64,000 nt of DNA from Fusibacter_A sp965140735. GTDB taxonomy: Bacteria > Bacillota > Clostridia > Peptostreptococcales > Acidaminobacteraceae. How positions within the stretch are numbered: position 1 is the stretch's first letter; every line of letters begins with the position of its first letter. The notes beneath the pieces were generated by a model. It had not been told where the DNA came from. It saw only the letters and a list, made by a program, of their open reading frames with translations, and ran no database searches. The position numbers were made by a program, and so were the translations under genes. Below, in pieces: positions 52,065-61,565 of the stretch. The stretch covers positions 1,922,001-1,986,000 of the forward strand of contig OZ223306.1 in NCBI GenBank assembly GCA_965140735.1, in the 5' to 3' direction.

Positions 52065-53436
52065 CCATTCACTCAATATAAGCGTCAAAACATTCATCTC
52101 AGCATCACTCATCCTCATATTTCTACTCATAGGTTCAGGTATTCTTACGCGTGTGATCCCTATGGGAAGCTATGATTACACCACAATCTCAGGTACTAAA
52201 ACCATCATTCCTGATAGCTATCACGAATTAACAGGTGCTCGCTTGCCAATCTACAAATGGTTCACGGCACCTATTGAGGTTCTATTCTCAAACGAAGGCG
52301 TCATTATTATTACGATTATCCTATTCTTATTAATCATAGGCGGAGCCATCGGCATTCTCAATGAAGTCAAGGTGCTCAACAGTATCATTGCCGAGGTCGT
52401 TCGAAAATTTGCTCATAAAAAATACCAGCTCATTTGGGCAATTGTCTTTATATTTATGTCGCTTGGTGCTTTTATAGGCATCTTTGAGGAAGTCATTCCA
52501 CTTGTGCCCTTGCTCATTTCGCTCAGTCTAGCACTGGGATTTGATGTCATGACAGGGCTTGGCATGAGTTTACTCGCCACAGGCTTTGGCTTTGCAGCTG
52601 CCGTTTCTAATCCATTCACCATAGGTGTCGCACAAAAGATTGCTGACATCCCTGTATTTTCAGGTGCTAGATATCGTCTCCTAATATTCTTATTCACCTA
52701 TGTCGTCCTCTCTGCAATGCTCGTAAAATATGCCAAGAGCATTGAAAAGCCTACAACTAAAAGTTTTAATGCAATCGCAGGTGCTTCTAAGAAGGCGGTT
52801 ATATGGTTTCTCATCTGCACAGGTATTATGGTGGTCCTTATCTTGTTATCCTCTGTGCTCCCAATCATCAGTGCCTACAACTTGCCCATTATCGGCGTTC
52901 TATTTCTGATTTCAGGCATTGGCAGTGGCATGCTCTCAAATCGTGGGCTGAAAGGCACATTTAGACTCTTTCAATCAGGCGCTTCTGCGATGCTCCCTGG
53001 GGTAATCCTTATACTACTTGCAACAGGTGTAAAACATGTGATTCAAACCGGTAACATCATGGACAGTATCCTCTACTATGCTTCCAATGCCGTAACAGGA
53101 TCGTCTCCTTTTTCTGCGATTTTATGGGTTTATTTATTGGTCTTTATACTCAATTTCTTCATTGGCTCTGGAAGTGCAAAAGCCTTTATTGTCATCCCAA
53201 TTATAGCGCCACTTATGGATATGATGGGCATTAGCAGACAAATGGCCATATTGGCCTTTCAATTCGGAGATGGCTTTTCCAATATCCTCTATCCAACAAA
53301 TGCGGTCTTGCTCATTGGTATCGGCCTAGCTGGGGTTAGCTATATAAAATGGTTTAAATGGGTTTTTAAATTTCAGTTCATCATGGGCCTTTTATCCATC
53401 GGCTTCATATGGATTGGTCTACAGTTTGGTTATTAG
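52054..53436 (+). CDS. YfcC family membrane transporter
   Basis: 460 residues with about twelve hydrophobic segments. LTRVIPMGSYDY near residue 30 and LGAFIGIFEEVIPLVPLL near 140 match the YfcC/arginine-ornithine antiporter-like (C4-dicarboxylate anaerobic carrier) family. FGFAAAVSNPFTIGVAQ near 185 and FIGSGSAKAFIVIPIIAPL near 375 are also typical. The substrate is unknown; the neighbour suggests peptides or amino acids. AAAGGAGG precedes the start at 52054. Confidence 0.85.
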   Translation: MNPNHSLNISVKTFISASLILIFLLIGSGILTRVIPMGSYDYTTISGTKTIIPDSYHELTGARLPIYKWFTAPIEVLFSNEGVIIITIILFLLIIGGAIGILNEVKVLNSIIAEVVRKFAHKKYQLIWAIVFIFMSLGAFIGIFEEVIPLVPLLISLSLALGFDVMTGLGMSLLATGFGFAAAVSNPFTIGVAQKIADIPVFSGARYRLLIFLFTYVVLSAMLVKYAKSIEKPTTKSFNAIAGASKKAVIWFLICTGIMVVLILLSSVLPIISAYNLPIIGVLFLISGIGSGMLSNRGLKGTFRLFQSGASAMLPGVILILLATGVKHVIQTGNIMDSILYYASNAVTGSSPFSAILWVYLLVFILNFFIGSGSAKAFIVIPIIAPLMDMMGISRQMAILAFQFGDGFSNILYPTNAVLLIGIGLAGVSYIKWFKWVFKFQFIMGLLSIGFIWIGLQFGY

Positions 53437-53445
53437 GAGGACATC

Positions 53446-54558
53446 ATGGCAATTTTATACAAAGAATACGATTCTGCTCGAAAGGCTTTTTTAGCCTTTA
53501 AGAGCATCATAGATCACATCATAAACCAACAATCAACTCATCTCGTAAAGACTCAGTTGACTTCTCATGAAATCCTAGATGGCCTCTACATGGACATTTT
53601 AGAAATCATGCCCGAAACACCTAAGAAAATGCTTTGCTTGACTTCTGGACTCCATGGCATAGAAGGTTATATCGGCAATTATGTGCTTCAAGAATTCGTC
53701 GAGCAATTTTTATCACGTCTAAATTTAGAAGAGACACATGTCATTTTAGTTCACGCCATCAATCCATATGGCATGAAATACAAACGCAAATCAAATGAAG
53801 ACAGTATAGACCTCAACAGAAATTTTAATACCTCATTTGAAACACTCCCTACAAACGAAGGGTTTAAGGCGAATGCTGCTTTCTTTTTACCACAAAAGCT
53901 TAGTCATAGTTATTTCATTGAGAATCTTTTATTCTATATAAAAACAGCTCGACTCTACAGACATATTCCAAATGAGCAATTCAGAGAAGCGGTATTGCTG
54001 GGACAGTATGATTATCCAAAAGGGTTTTATTATGGTGGTTCAAAAATGGCAAAATCCACAAGAATACTCAGTGAATTGTTTAAGACATTAACTAAGGCAC
54101 CTTATGAAACAAGAATATTTATTGATCTCCACACGGGTTATGGCCCCAAATACCAAATGAGTATTGTAAATTCACCAACTGAAAAAAGACCCGCTTCAAA
54201 ATTAGCTCAGGTCTTTAATTACCCTTTGATTCAAAATGCAGATGGCGATGATTTCTATCAGATCAACGGCGATATGGTCAACTATATCAACACACTTGTT
54301 AAGGAAACGGACTATGCCACTTGTTTTGAATTTGGAACGATTGGCATCCGTTTGCTCGATGAAATAAAATCGCTTAGAATTATGCTGCAAGAGAATAGTG
54401 TTCACCATATGCATAGCGATACAGATCGCATTTTTAAGCGTATAAAAAAGGACTTCGAAAAGCTCTATATGCCCGATGAAAAAAAATGGCTTGATAAAGT
54501 AATCTTGGACTTTGACCAAGCACTTAGCGGCATATTAGCGCACTATAAAATTATTTAG
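53446..54558 (+). CDS. DUF2817/M14-like metallocarboxypeptidase family protein
   Basis: 370 residues. TSGLHGIEGYIGN near residue 67 holds the first zinc histidine and glutamate of M14 enzymes. SIDLNRNFN near 120 is the substrate-binding motif and FIDLHTGYG near 227 the third zinc ligand. FEFGTIG near 290 holds the likely catalytic Glu. DUF2817 proteins probably remove amino acids from small amidated or peptide substrates. It starts 9 bases after the transporter stop. Confidence 0.87.
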   Translation: MAILYKEYDSARKAFLAFKSIIDHIINQQSTHLVKTQLTSHEILDGLYMDILEIMPETPKKMLCLTSGLHGIEGYIGNYVLQEFVEQFLSRLNLEETHVILVHAINPYGMKYKRKSNEDSIDLNRNFNTSFETLPTNEGFKANAAFFLPQKLSHSYFIENLLFYIKTARLYRHIPNEQFREAVLLGQYDYPKGFYYGGSKMAKSTRILSELFKTLTKAPYETRIFIDLHTGYGPKYQMSIVNSPTEKRPASKLAQVFNYPLIQNADGDDFYQINGDMVNYINTLVKETDYATCFEFGTIGIRLLDEIKSLRIMLQENSVHHMHSDTDRIFKRIKKDFEKLYMPDEKKWLDKVILDFDQALSGILAHYKII

Positions 54559-54564
54559 AAATTC

Positions 54565-54600
54565 AGCTAAAAAAGATTGTATATTCTTTTTTTTAGGCTT
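54565..54600 (+). terminator. Probable terminator of the GntR-YfcC-peptidase operon
   Basis: AGCTAAAAAAGA pairs with TCTTTTTTTTAGGCT around a short AT loop. It is AU-rich and weak but well placed, 7 bases after the stop. Confidence 0.5.
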
Positions 54601-54711
54601 ATAATATCCTAGCTGAGTATTTATATTGAAATCATTCTGCCAAATACTCTTGTGTTAACAAGCATTGCTTATAAAAATTCAAATTATACTTTAATGGCAA
54701 GGAGATTTCCG

Positions 54712-55236
54712 ATGAAAGAAATTATACTCATTATTATTTTGCAGCTTATTTACGTCCCTATGCTTGCACTTAGAACGATATGTATGGTGAAAAAATTGAC
54801 TTTGTGGACGACTATTTTTGGTGTTTTGGAAAGTCTCATTTATGTCCTAGGACTTTCTCTCGTTTTAACTGGCGAGCAGACTATTGTTGAGATGTTAGTT
54901 TATGCCATTGGATTTGGCCTTGGTTTAATCGTTGGCATCCAAATTGAAAACAAAATTGCAATTGGTTATACCTCTGTTGTTGCCAATATCAGAAATAAAA
55001 ATCAGCAATTAATTGACATTTTGAGAGAAAAAGGCTTTGGCGTTACTATTTTTGAAGGCGAAGGCCGTGAAAGCATTCGATTCCGCCTTGATATTTTAAC
55101 AAAACGCGTTAAAGAAAAAGAACTCTTATGTTTAATTCAAGAATATGAACCCAGTGCCTTCGTAGTCTTCTATGAGCCAACTCTTTTTAGAGGTGGTTAC
55201 ATGTCTGAACTGATGAAAAAAAGATTGAAAAAGTGA
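54712..55236 (+). CDS. DUF2179/DUF5698 (UPF0316) membrane protein
   Basis: 174 residues. Three N-terminal membrane helices are followed by a soluble DUF2179-type domain (GFGVTIFEGEGRESIRFRLD near residue 105). Function unknown; the family is common in Firmicutes. The start at 54712 has AAGGAG 7 bases upstream, so the frame's extra 20 residues are dropped. Convergent with the MerR gene, whose stop lies 2 bases away. Confidence 0.85.
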   Translation: MKEIILIIILQLIYVPMLALRTICMVKKLTLWTTIFGVLESLIYVLGLSLVLTGEQTIVEMLVYAIGFGLGLIVGIQIENKIAIGYTSVVANIRNKNQQLIDILREKGFGVTIFEGEGRESIRFRLDILTKRVKEKELLCLIQEYEPSAFVVFYEPTLFRGGYMSELMKKRLKK

Positions 55237-55238
55237 TC

Positions 55239-56012
55239 CTATAAAGTACTCGCTATAATTTCAACACTCATGTGGCCATTAATCATCCTATATTTTTCAT
55301 ATATATAACCTATGACATAACCATTTGAGTTAATATAGTCAAATAGCTGCTTATAGCTCTTTTCACGATTTTTAATACCATCGCATATCAGTCTTAAGCA
55401 TAAGGCTTGGGACTGTGCTCTTACATTGGTATTATTTACATTTTCAGAAGTATAAGCAAAAATCTCATCATAATTTGTCAGATGCTCATCAAGACTTCTT
55501 CTAAAAATATGACTTGAAGTGAGTTTCAATCCATTGCCACTTTCATAAAAAGTACCGATCACGGTATTTAGATCCTCTTGACTGGCTTGAATTGAATTAT
55601 AGAATACGTTTCCTGATTCTATAAAAAAGCCTTTTTCAATGCTATAGTTTAAAGATTCTTCATTTTTTTGAGCATCTAAATTCAAATAATCATGAATCAA
55701 TGCTTTCTGCTCTTTTAACTGTTTAAGTAGATTTTCTATTGCATCCAGTCGCTGGATATAGACCCTATTCATTTGTTCAATACTATGCCCTGAACCCTTC
55801 TCAGATATTATGCCTTTAATCTGATCGAGATTGATGCCAATTGCCTTCAATCTCAAAATTTCTCTGATGACTTCTATCTGTGATTCATCATAATATCTAT
55901 ACTGATTGGTCTCATCAATTTTAGCTGGCTTAAACAAATCAATTTCATCATAATACCGCAAGGTCTTCTTATTTAAATTACAAATCATCGAAAACTGTCC
56001 AATACTATACAT
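55239..56012 (-). CDS. MerR-family transcriptional regulator
   Basis: About 257 residues. The N-terminal MerR winged helix reads YSIGQFSMICNLNKKTLRYYD, split here as YSIGQFSMICNLN and KKTLRYYD, and DLFKPAKIDETNQYRYYDES. A dimerisation coiled coil spans about residues 80-120, then a 130-residue effector-binding-like domain follows. It is BmrR-like in layout. The start at 56012 has GGAAGGAG upstream. It overlaps the creatininase-type gene by 8 bases and probably activates their shared promoter. Confidence 0.87.
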   Translation of the reverse strand: MYSIGQFSMICNLNKKTLRYYDEIDLFKPAKIDETNQYRYYDESQIEVIREILRLKAIGINLDQIKGIISEKGSGHSIEQMNRVYIQRLDAIENLLKQLKEQKALIHDYLNLDAQKNEESLNYSIEKGFFIESGNVFYNSIQASQEDLNTVIGTFYESGNGLKLTSSHIFRRSLDEHLTNYDEIFAYTSENVNNTNVRAQSQALCLRLICDGIKNREKSYKQLFDYINSNGYVIGYIYEKYRMINGHMSVEIIASTL

Positions 56013-56865
56013 CGCTACTCCTTCCATTTTTCACCTTCATAAATGGCAATTCAAAAAGCTTGTGATGTTTATACTGCTTATAATCTGTTCGATTTATAAA
56101 AGCAGTGACACATTCATTGATATATCCTATCATATCATGATTCAACGCATTTCCAAGCTCAGCCGTTGCTTCCTTTGGAAATCCTAAATGTCCATAATTT
56201 TTAGTTCTCGCCATGACCACTTCAGGTAAGATCATTTCTTTTCCAGTGATTTGAATGTCTGGTTGATCTCTAAAATTTGGCTTTACTAACTCAGGTCTTA
56301 CCGCTAACATATATGAAGTCTCTATCCACCCTGCATGAAAGTCATTGTGAAATCGGCTCATCTTATCTGCTAACTCTGAATCATTATGCATTATTTCTTT
56401 AGGTACTTTTCCGCTGAAAATAGCACCCATAGGCGAAAAAACAACCTCATCATATTCTTGATTTATCACATCACAAGCCTGCTCAATTGCAATTAAATGC
56501 TTTGGATCAGCATGTCCTGAAATAATGACGATGTGCTTGATACCCCATGCCACAATGTCACTTATAGATTTTAAGACCAAGTGATAAAGTTGCTTTTGAT
56601 CCAAATGAATATTGCCTATAAAATCATCCATTTGCGCATGACCATAGGGTACGATGGGCATTGTAAGAAAAGTGTAATCTTTCATTTCTGCTTCAAGTGA
56701 CTCAATGCTCTTTTGAATCCAAAATTCTGTCTCGTAGACATCTACACCTATTGGTAAATGTCTACCATGTTGCTCAATCGGCGCTATGCCAAAGTAAACC
56801 ACTGCTTTTGCCTTATCCAGTGCTTCAATCTCACACCAACTTAGTGTCATTACATTTTTATTCAT
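56005..56865 (-). CDS. Creatininase family amidohydrolase
   Basis: 286 residues. VVYFGIAPIEQHGRHLPIGVD near residue 23 (here as VVYFGIAPIEQHG, RHLPIGVD) holds the metal ligands Glu and His, IIVIISGHAD-like HIVIISGHADP near 115 and a FHAGWIETSYML near 170 complete the site. Family members act on creatinine, mycofactocin or pyrrolopyrimidine-type substrates; the one here is unknown. AAGGAGG precedes the ATG. It is controlled with a MerR gene from a MerR-type promoter. Confidence 0.88.
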   Translation of the reverse strand: MNKNVMTLSWCEIEALDKAKAVVYFGIAPIEQHGRHLPIGVDVYETEFWIQKSIESLEAEMKDYTFLTMPIVPYGHAQMDDFIGNIHLDQKQLYHLVLKSISDIVAWGIKHIVIISGHADPKHLIAIEQACDVINQEYDEVVFSPMGAIFSGKVPKEIMHNDSELADKMSRFHNDFHAGWIETSYMLAVRPELVKPNFRDQPDIQITGKEMILPEVVMARTKNYGHLGFPKEATAELGNALNHDMIGYINECVTAFINRTDYKQYKHHKLFELPFMKVKNGRSSDV

Positions 56866-56892
56866 AAACTGACCTCCTTATGCTTTGAGATC

Positions 56893-56923
56893 AGTTTATA
56901 GGTTCCTGTTACTGGAAGGTCAA
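56893..56923 (-). promoter_or_regulatory. MerR-type promoter with 19-base spacer
   Basis: On the minus strand TTGACC (56918-56923) and TAAACT (56893-56898) are 19 bases apart. The spacer carries the near-palindrome TTCCAGTAACAGGAA (56903-56917). The long spacer with a dyad is the mark of MerR-activated promoters. A 17-base reading with TATAAA is also possible. Confidence 0.75.
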
Positions 56924-57051
56924 GCAAAATAAATTTAATTGCCCCTGACCTATAAATATGAATCCGACAAAGTGATATTTATTCAAATTTGGGTATTAAT
57001 TATATATTCTACAGTCTCAGCTATACTAGAAAAAAAGAAAGGGGAAGACTT

Positions 57052-59934
57052 ATGTCGCTCAAGATAAAATTACCCTTAGTATCTATTATCATCATGTCTC
57101 TCTCTTTATTGCTCATGAATGCAGTCTTCTATGCTTATATTTCAAATATACTTATTGAAGATAATAAAGATAAAATAAACCAAGTCCTCGACATGGAAAG
57201 CATCACACTAGAAAATCTATTTAATACGCGCAAATTGGAAATCGACTACTTAGGTCAAGATGCTCTCGTTATTAACACCTTAACCTCGTACCTGGATGAT
57301 CCACGCCATGTTGGTCCAACTTTTAAACCAGACTATGAAGAATTAGATACTTTTTTTAAAGAATTTGAAAATACAAGAAGAGATATTCGAGGCATTTTCG
57401 TATTATCCCCCTCTGGATATGTAGTATCAGCTAGCCACCCAGAAGCTAATGGGATGGATTTGTCAGATAGAGACTATTACTTAGATGCCCTAAATGGTAA
57501 AACGACAATTAGCGACTTAATCGTCGATAGAATAGAGAATGAAACTGGCTTAGTTGTAGCGACACCTGTGTACACAAGTGATAAAAGTGCCCTTATAGGT
57601 GTACTCGGTATTTTATTAGACACGACAAATGCATCTGAAAGTATTCGAAGTTTAGTTGACACCAATGTAGGCGATGCATATTTGATAGATCAATCAGGCA
57701 TGATTATCTTTCATACAGATCATAGCTTAATTGGCTCTCGGCATACGAATCCTGAAATTGATGAGTTTTTCAGTAGTTCAAATCTCTCTATCCCCAACAA
57801 TTCAGAATTTTATAGAGATGGGGTTACCTACTATATCGCTTACAAGTCAATTTTAAATACACCTTGGATTTTGGTTATTGACCAAAATATCAATGTTATC
57901 ATGAGTTCTGCCAATAAAGCGCTTGGCATTATGGTTCTCATTGCATTTTCAGTACTGTTATTGTCGGCTTCAGTAGCCATTTTATTCGCTCGAAAAATTA
58001 CACGCCCTATCACTGAACTCAGCCGTGTTATGCATCTCACCACCCAAGGTGATTTAAGTATACGCTCTCAATATATAAGTCCCAGTGAACTGGGCACCCT
58101 TTCAAGTGATTTAAACTACATGTTAGACGAACTTACTGGCGCGTATGAAGAGGTCGAATCTAAAAATGACATTCTAGTTGCAACGGAAGAAGAATTAAGA
58201 GAAAAATATGAACAACTTGCACAAAGCCAAAAGGCTTTAGAAGCTCTTCAAGAAAAATATGCAGATGCACTACGAGGATCAAGAGATGTTGTATGGGAAT
58301 GGACCTATGAGACAAATCGTTTTTTTGCATCAGAATTATGGTGTGAACTCACAGGATTATCTTCTTACAACCGTAACATCACCTATGTTGCATTTGAAGA
58401 ACTCTTAGCAGAAGAAGACCGTGAGATCGTTCTAAAACACTTTGAAGACCATTGGAAAGCACATTCCACATTTTTAACCTTCATTTTTTCATATTTAACC
58501 CCCGATGATAGAATCGTTTATTTTCTAGTAAGAGCAAACACCCAGTGGGATCCTTCAGGAAAACCAATAAAAACATCTGGTATCATGGCAGATATTACCG
58601 CTGAACAAGAGACAGCTAATAAATTACATGATCTTGCATTTAACAGTCAAGTGACGTCACTCCCAAATAGACATGCATATATGATGACCTTAAAATCATA
58701 TATTGAAACAGAACCACCTGAGTATTCTAGTTTAACCGTATTTCAAATGGATATAGATAATTTTATGCGCATCAATAACACTTTAGGACATGACATTGGC
58801 AATGAAGTATTAAACGCACTTGCAGATCGATTGAAGTCAGTTTGCACTGAAAAGATGCAGGTTTTCCATCTATCTGCTGATGAGTTCGCTTTTATTCTGG
58901 TCGATATTTCAGAAGAAAATGAAATCACTCAAATTATCAATTCTATTTATCAGCTATTTAACAACCCTTTTGCAATCCATAACAAGGCCATATATACGAG
59001 TATGAGCACAGGGATTAGCATTTACCCTAACGATAGTGATACGGTCAATAAATTAGTTCAAAATGCTGATACTGCTATGTTTGCAGCTAAGCATTCTGGT
59101 AAATCAACTTATGTTTTCTACACAAATCTTTTATCTGAATCTGTTCAAAAAAATTTAGACATGGAAGACCTCTTGAGACGCTCTATTAAAGACAATCTCA
59201 TCTCCATGCATTATCAACCCCAATATACTGTTTTGGATAAAAGATTAAATTCATTTGAAGCCTTAATGCGTATTACAACTGAAGACAATAAACCCGTTTC
59301 ACCCGCTGATTTTATACCTATAGCAGAAGAAAATGGACTCATTATAGAACTCGGCGATTGGGCTTTACATGATGTCTGCAAAACCATTAAAGAATTACTT
59401 CATTTGGGTTATGATTTTGAACACATCAGTGTAAACGTCTCAAGTATTCAGTTAAAACAAGCCGATTTTGTAGAAAAAGTCTCTAGAATTACTAAATTAT
59501 TCGATATTGAACCTCACTATCTTGAACTCGAAGTGACAGAAAGTGTTTTACTCAGTGTAGTAAGTGAACAGAACGATTCACTATCAAGACTTAGGGAGAT
59601 GGGATACAAAATAGCCTTAGATGATTTTGGAACTGGTTATTCTTCATTCAGCTATCTCCGAACTATGCCTCTTTCAACCCTTAAAATTGATAAAACTTTT
59701 ATAGATGACTTGGCAGATTCTAAAAAAGATCAAGAACTTGTGCGTCAGATGATTGACCTCTCTCACGAACTCGGTATTAAAGTTATCGCTGAAGGTGTGG
59801 AAACAAAAGCACAATACCTAATATTAAAAGACAAAGCATGTGATTTCATCCAAGGTTATTATTTCAGTAAGCCTCTTAATCTTGAAAAAACAAAAGAGTT
59901 GCTTTCATCTGAAAGAACAAAGCTTAAAAGCTAA
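57052..59934 (+). CDS. Cache-HAMP-PAS-GGDEF-EAL protein (putative c-di-GMP phosphodiesterase)
   Basis: About 960 residues. An N-terminal membrane helix, an extracellular Cache-type sensor (about residues 35-270), a second helix near 285-310, HAMP to about 365, a coiled coil, PAS (about 405-520), GGDEF and EAL follow. The GGDEF motif is degenerate (SADEF), so cyclase activity is unlikely. The EAL domain keeps FEALMR, NVSSIQL, ELEVTES and DDFGTGYSSFSYL, as in active enzymes. The start at 57052 has GGGGAAG upstream. The Cache domain suggests sensing of a small organic ligand. Confidence 0.92.
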   Translation: MSLKIKLPLVSIIIMSLSLLLMNAVFYAYISNILIEDNKDKINQVLDMESITLENLFNTRKLEIDYLGQDALVINTLTSYLDDPRHVGPTFKPDYEELDTFFKEFENTRRDIRGIFVLSPSGYVVSASHPEANGMDLSDRDYYLDALNGKTTISDLIVDRIENETGLVVATPVYTSDKSALIGVLGILLDTTNASESIRSLVDTNVGDAYLIDQSGMIIFHTDHSLIGSRHTNPEIDEFFSSSNLSIPNNSEFYRDGVTYYIAYKSILNTPWILVIDQNINVIMSSANKALGIMVLIAFSVLLLSASVAILFARKITRPITELSRVMHLTTQGDLSIRSQYISPSELGTLSSDLNYMLDELTGAYEEVESKNDILVATEEELREKYEQLAQSQKALEALQEKYADALRGSRDVVWEWTYETNRFFASELWCELTGLSSYNRNITYVAFEELLAEEDREIVLKHFEDHWKAHSTFLTFIFSYLTPDDRIVYFLVRANTQWDPSGKPIKTSGIMADITAEQETANKLHDLAFNSQVTSLPNRHAYMMTLKSYIETEPPEYSSLTVFQMDIDNFMRINNTLGHDIGNEVLNALADRLKSVCTEKMQVFHLSADEFAFILVDISEENEITQIINSIYQLFNNPFAIHNKAIYTSMSTGISIYPNDSDTVNKLVQNADTAMFAAKHSGKSTYVFYTNLLSESVQKNLDMEDLLRRSIKDNLISMHYQPQYTVLDKRLNSFEALMRITTEDNKPVSPADFIPIAEENGLIIELGDWALHDVCKTIKELLHLGYDFEHISVNVSSIQLKQADFVEKVSRITKLFDIEPHYLELEVTESVLLSVVSEQNDSLSRLREMGYKIALDDFGTGYSSFSYLRTMPLSTLKIDKTFIDDLADSKKDQELVRQMIDLSHELGIKVIAEGVETKAQYLILKDKACDFIQGYYFSKPLNLEKTKELLSSERTKLKS

Positions 59935-59954
59935 ATAGAATGTCGCTCTAAAAA

Positions 59955-59998
59955 CAGCCAATCTAATACCACTTTGATTTAGATTGGCTGCTTTTTTA
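59955..59998 (+). terminator. Terminator after the EAL gene
   Basis: CAGCCAATCTAA (59955-59966) pairs with TTAGATTGGCTG (59979-59990), followed by CTTTTTT. Confidence 0.9.
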
Positions 59999-60011
59999 TC
60001 TGACTATTTTT

Positions 60012-60506
60012 TTATAAATTACAAGTCATATCATACCAAACTGCACCACCATGTGTTGATTTTGAGACACCATCGTTTACAAAACCAAACCCTTCATAAT
60101 AAGAAAGTAAATGTGCTTTACAAGTTAAAATAACCGCTTTTTTTCCATGGTTACGCGCATTTTCGATAAATGTCTTCATCAAGTCAGACGCAATCCCTTT
60201 TCGTCTATAAGCTTCTATGACATCTAATCCAAATACCGCAACAATTTCCCCAGAAGGTATATGGTGACTCGCATCATGGAACATTTCATCATAAATGACA
60301 GGACTATTAGTCGTACAGCCATTGATAAACCCAACCATTTTATTTTCAACTTCTGCTACAAAGAAGTTCTCTGGGAAAGTGGCCATTCTCTCTTCAATAG
60401 AGCTTTTTTCTGCTGCCTCTGCTTCTGGAAAACATTGTTTTTCGATTTCGACAACGGCTTCTAAATCTGTTTTTTTAACATTTCTAATGATGACATTCAT
60501 GCTCAT
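60012..60506 (-). CDS. GNAT family N-acetyltransferase
   Basis: 164 residues. VFGLDVIEAYRRKGIASDLM near residue 95 contains the acetyl-CoA R.KG.A loop. CKAHLLSYYEGFGFVNDG near 132 is the usual GNAT end. It resembles arylalkylamine/serotonin N-acetyltransferase-like bacterial members; the acceptor is unknown. GGAGG precedes the ATG. It lies just after the terminator of the TIM-barrel operon. Confidence 0.9.
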   Translation of the reverse strand: MSMNVIIRNVKKTDLEAVVEIEKQCFPEAEAAEKSSIEERMATFPENFFVAEVENKMVGFINGCTTNSPVIYDEMFHDASHHIPSGEIVAVFGLDVIEAYRRKGIASDLMKTFIENARNHGKKAVILTCKAHLLSYYEGFGFVNDGVSKSTHGGAVWYDMTCNL

Positions 60507-60529
60507 ATGAATTTGCCTCCTATTTTTTC

Positions 60530-60562
60530 TAAAAAAACCTCAGCATTATTCAGGCTGAGGTT
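60530..60562 (-). terminator. Terminator of the PEP-hydrolase-like/Tm-1-like operon
   Basis: AACCTCAGC (60536-60544) pairs with GCTGAGGTT (60554-60562), followed on the minus strand by TTTTTT. Confidence 0.88.
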
Positions 60563-60636
60563 TTCATAATTATATCATATTCTACTCATAATTTTATTTG
60601 AGTCTATACTCTAATGCATTTTTTCGATCTTCAAAA

Positions 60637-61467
60637 TTATTTGCAAATCTTTTTAAAGGCCTCTGTTTGTGATTTAATACCCCTCTCTGCTGCAAAACGT
60701 TCGATACTTGATGCCCCAAAGAATCCATTTATGCCTTCAGTTTTTTCAATAACATATGCTGCATCTTGTGGTTCAGCAATTGGACCACCGTGACAAATCA
60801 CCAAAATATCTGGATTCACTTCTCGTCCTGCTTTAATGATCTCTTCTATTTTAACAATACTTTTATCTAAAGTTAAAGCCGTTTGAGCACCAATAGAGCC
60901 TTTTGTAGTTAGCCCCATATGAGCCACAAGAATATCTGCCCCTGCTTCAGCCATTGCTTTGGCCTGTTCTGGGTCAAATACATATGGCGTAGTTAGAAGA
61001 TCAAGTTCATGTGCTTTTCGAATCATTTCAACTTCTAAGTCATAGCCCATCCCTGTTTCTTCTAAGTTTTGTCTAAAAATGCCATCAATCAACCCTACTG
61101 TTGGGAAGTTCTGCACACCACTGAACCCCATATCTTTAAGTTGTTTTAAAAACACATCCATCACTCTAAAAGGGTCTGTACCACAAACGCCCGCTAGTAC
61201 AGGTGTATCTTGAACAACTGGTAATACTTCTGATGCCATATCAACGACAATCGCATTGGCATCACCATACGCCATAAGTCCTGCTAGAGAACCACGTCCA
61301 GCCATTCTGTATCTGCCAGAATTATAGATGATGAGCATATCTGCACCACCGAGTTCACTGCTTTTAGCAGTGATTCCAGTTCCAGCACCAACACCTACTA
61401 ATATATTCCCCTGAGCTATTTGCTTTCTATACATCTCCATAATTTCTGATCGTGTCATTTTATTCAT
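60637..61467 (-). CDS. PEP-hydrolase-like TIM-barrel protein
   Basis: 276 residues. It belongs to the 'TIM-barrel signal transduction protein/phosphoenolpyruvate hydrolase' family (PF09370 type). Typical stretches are GVGAGTGITAKSSELGGADM near residue 21, IYNSGRYRMAGRGSLAGLM near 47, and GVQNFPTVGLIDG near 115. CHGGPIAEPQDA near 225 is also typical. Relatives form the C-terminal half of plant Tm-1. It lies 98 bases downstream of the Tm-1-like gene and shares its whole fold with the AraC-fused regulator at the window end. Its substrate is not established. Confidence 0.88.
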   Translation of the reverse strand: MNKMTRSEIMEMYRKQIAQGNILVGVGAGTGITAKSSELGGADMLIIYNSGRYRMAGRGSLAGLMAYGDANAIVVDMASEVLPVVQDTPVLAGVCGTDPFRVMDVFLKQLKDMGFSGVQNFPTVGLIDGIFRQNLEETGMGYDLEVEMIRKAHELDLLTTPYVFDPEQAKAMAEAGADILVAHMGLTTKGSIGAQTALTLDKSIVKIEEIIKAGREVNPDILVICHGGPIAEPQDAAYVIEKTEGINGFFGASSIERFAAERGIKSQTEAFKKICK

Positions 61468-61565
61468 CTGAGTATCCTCCTATACCATCATGCCTTCTTC
61501 TAAACTAATTTACGCCAAACTGACTCACTAGCCTACACGAAATCTATGTGCTTAATACGATCTCA

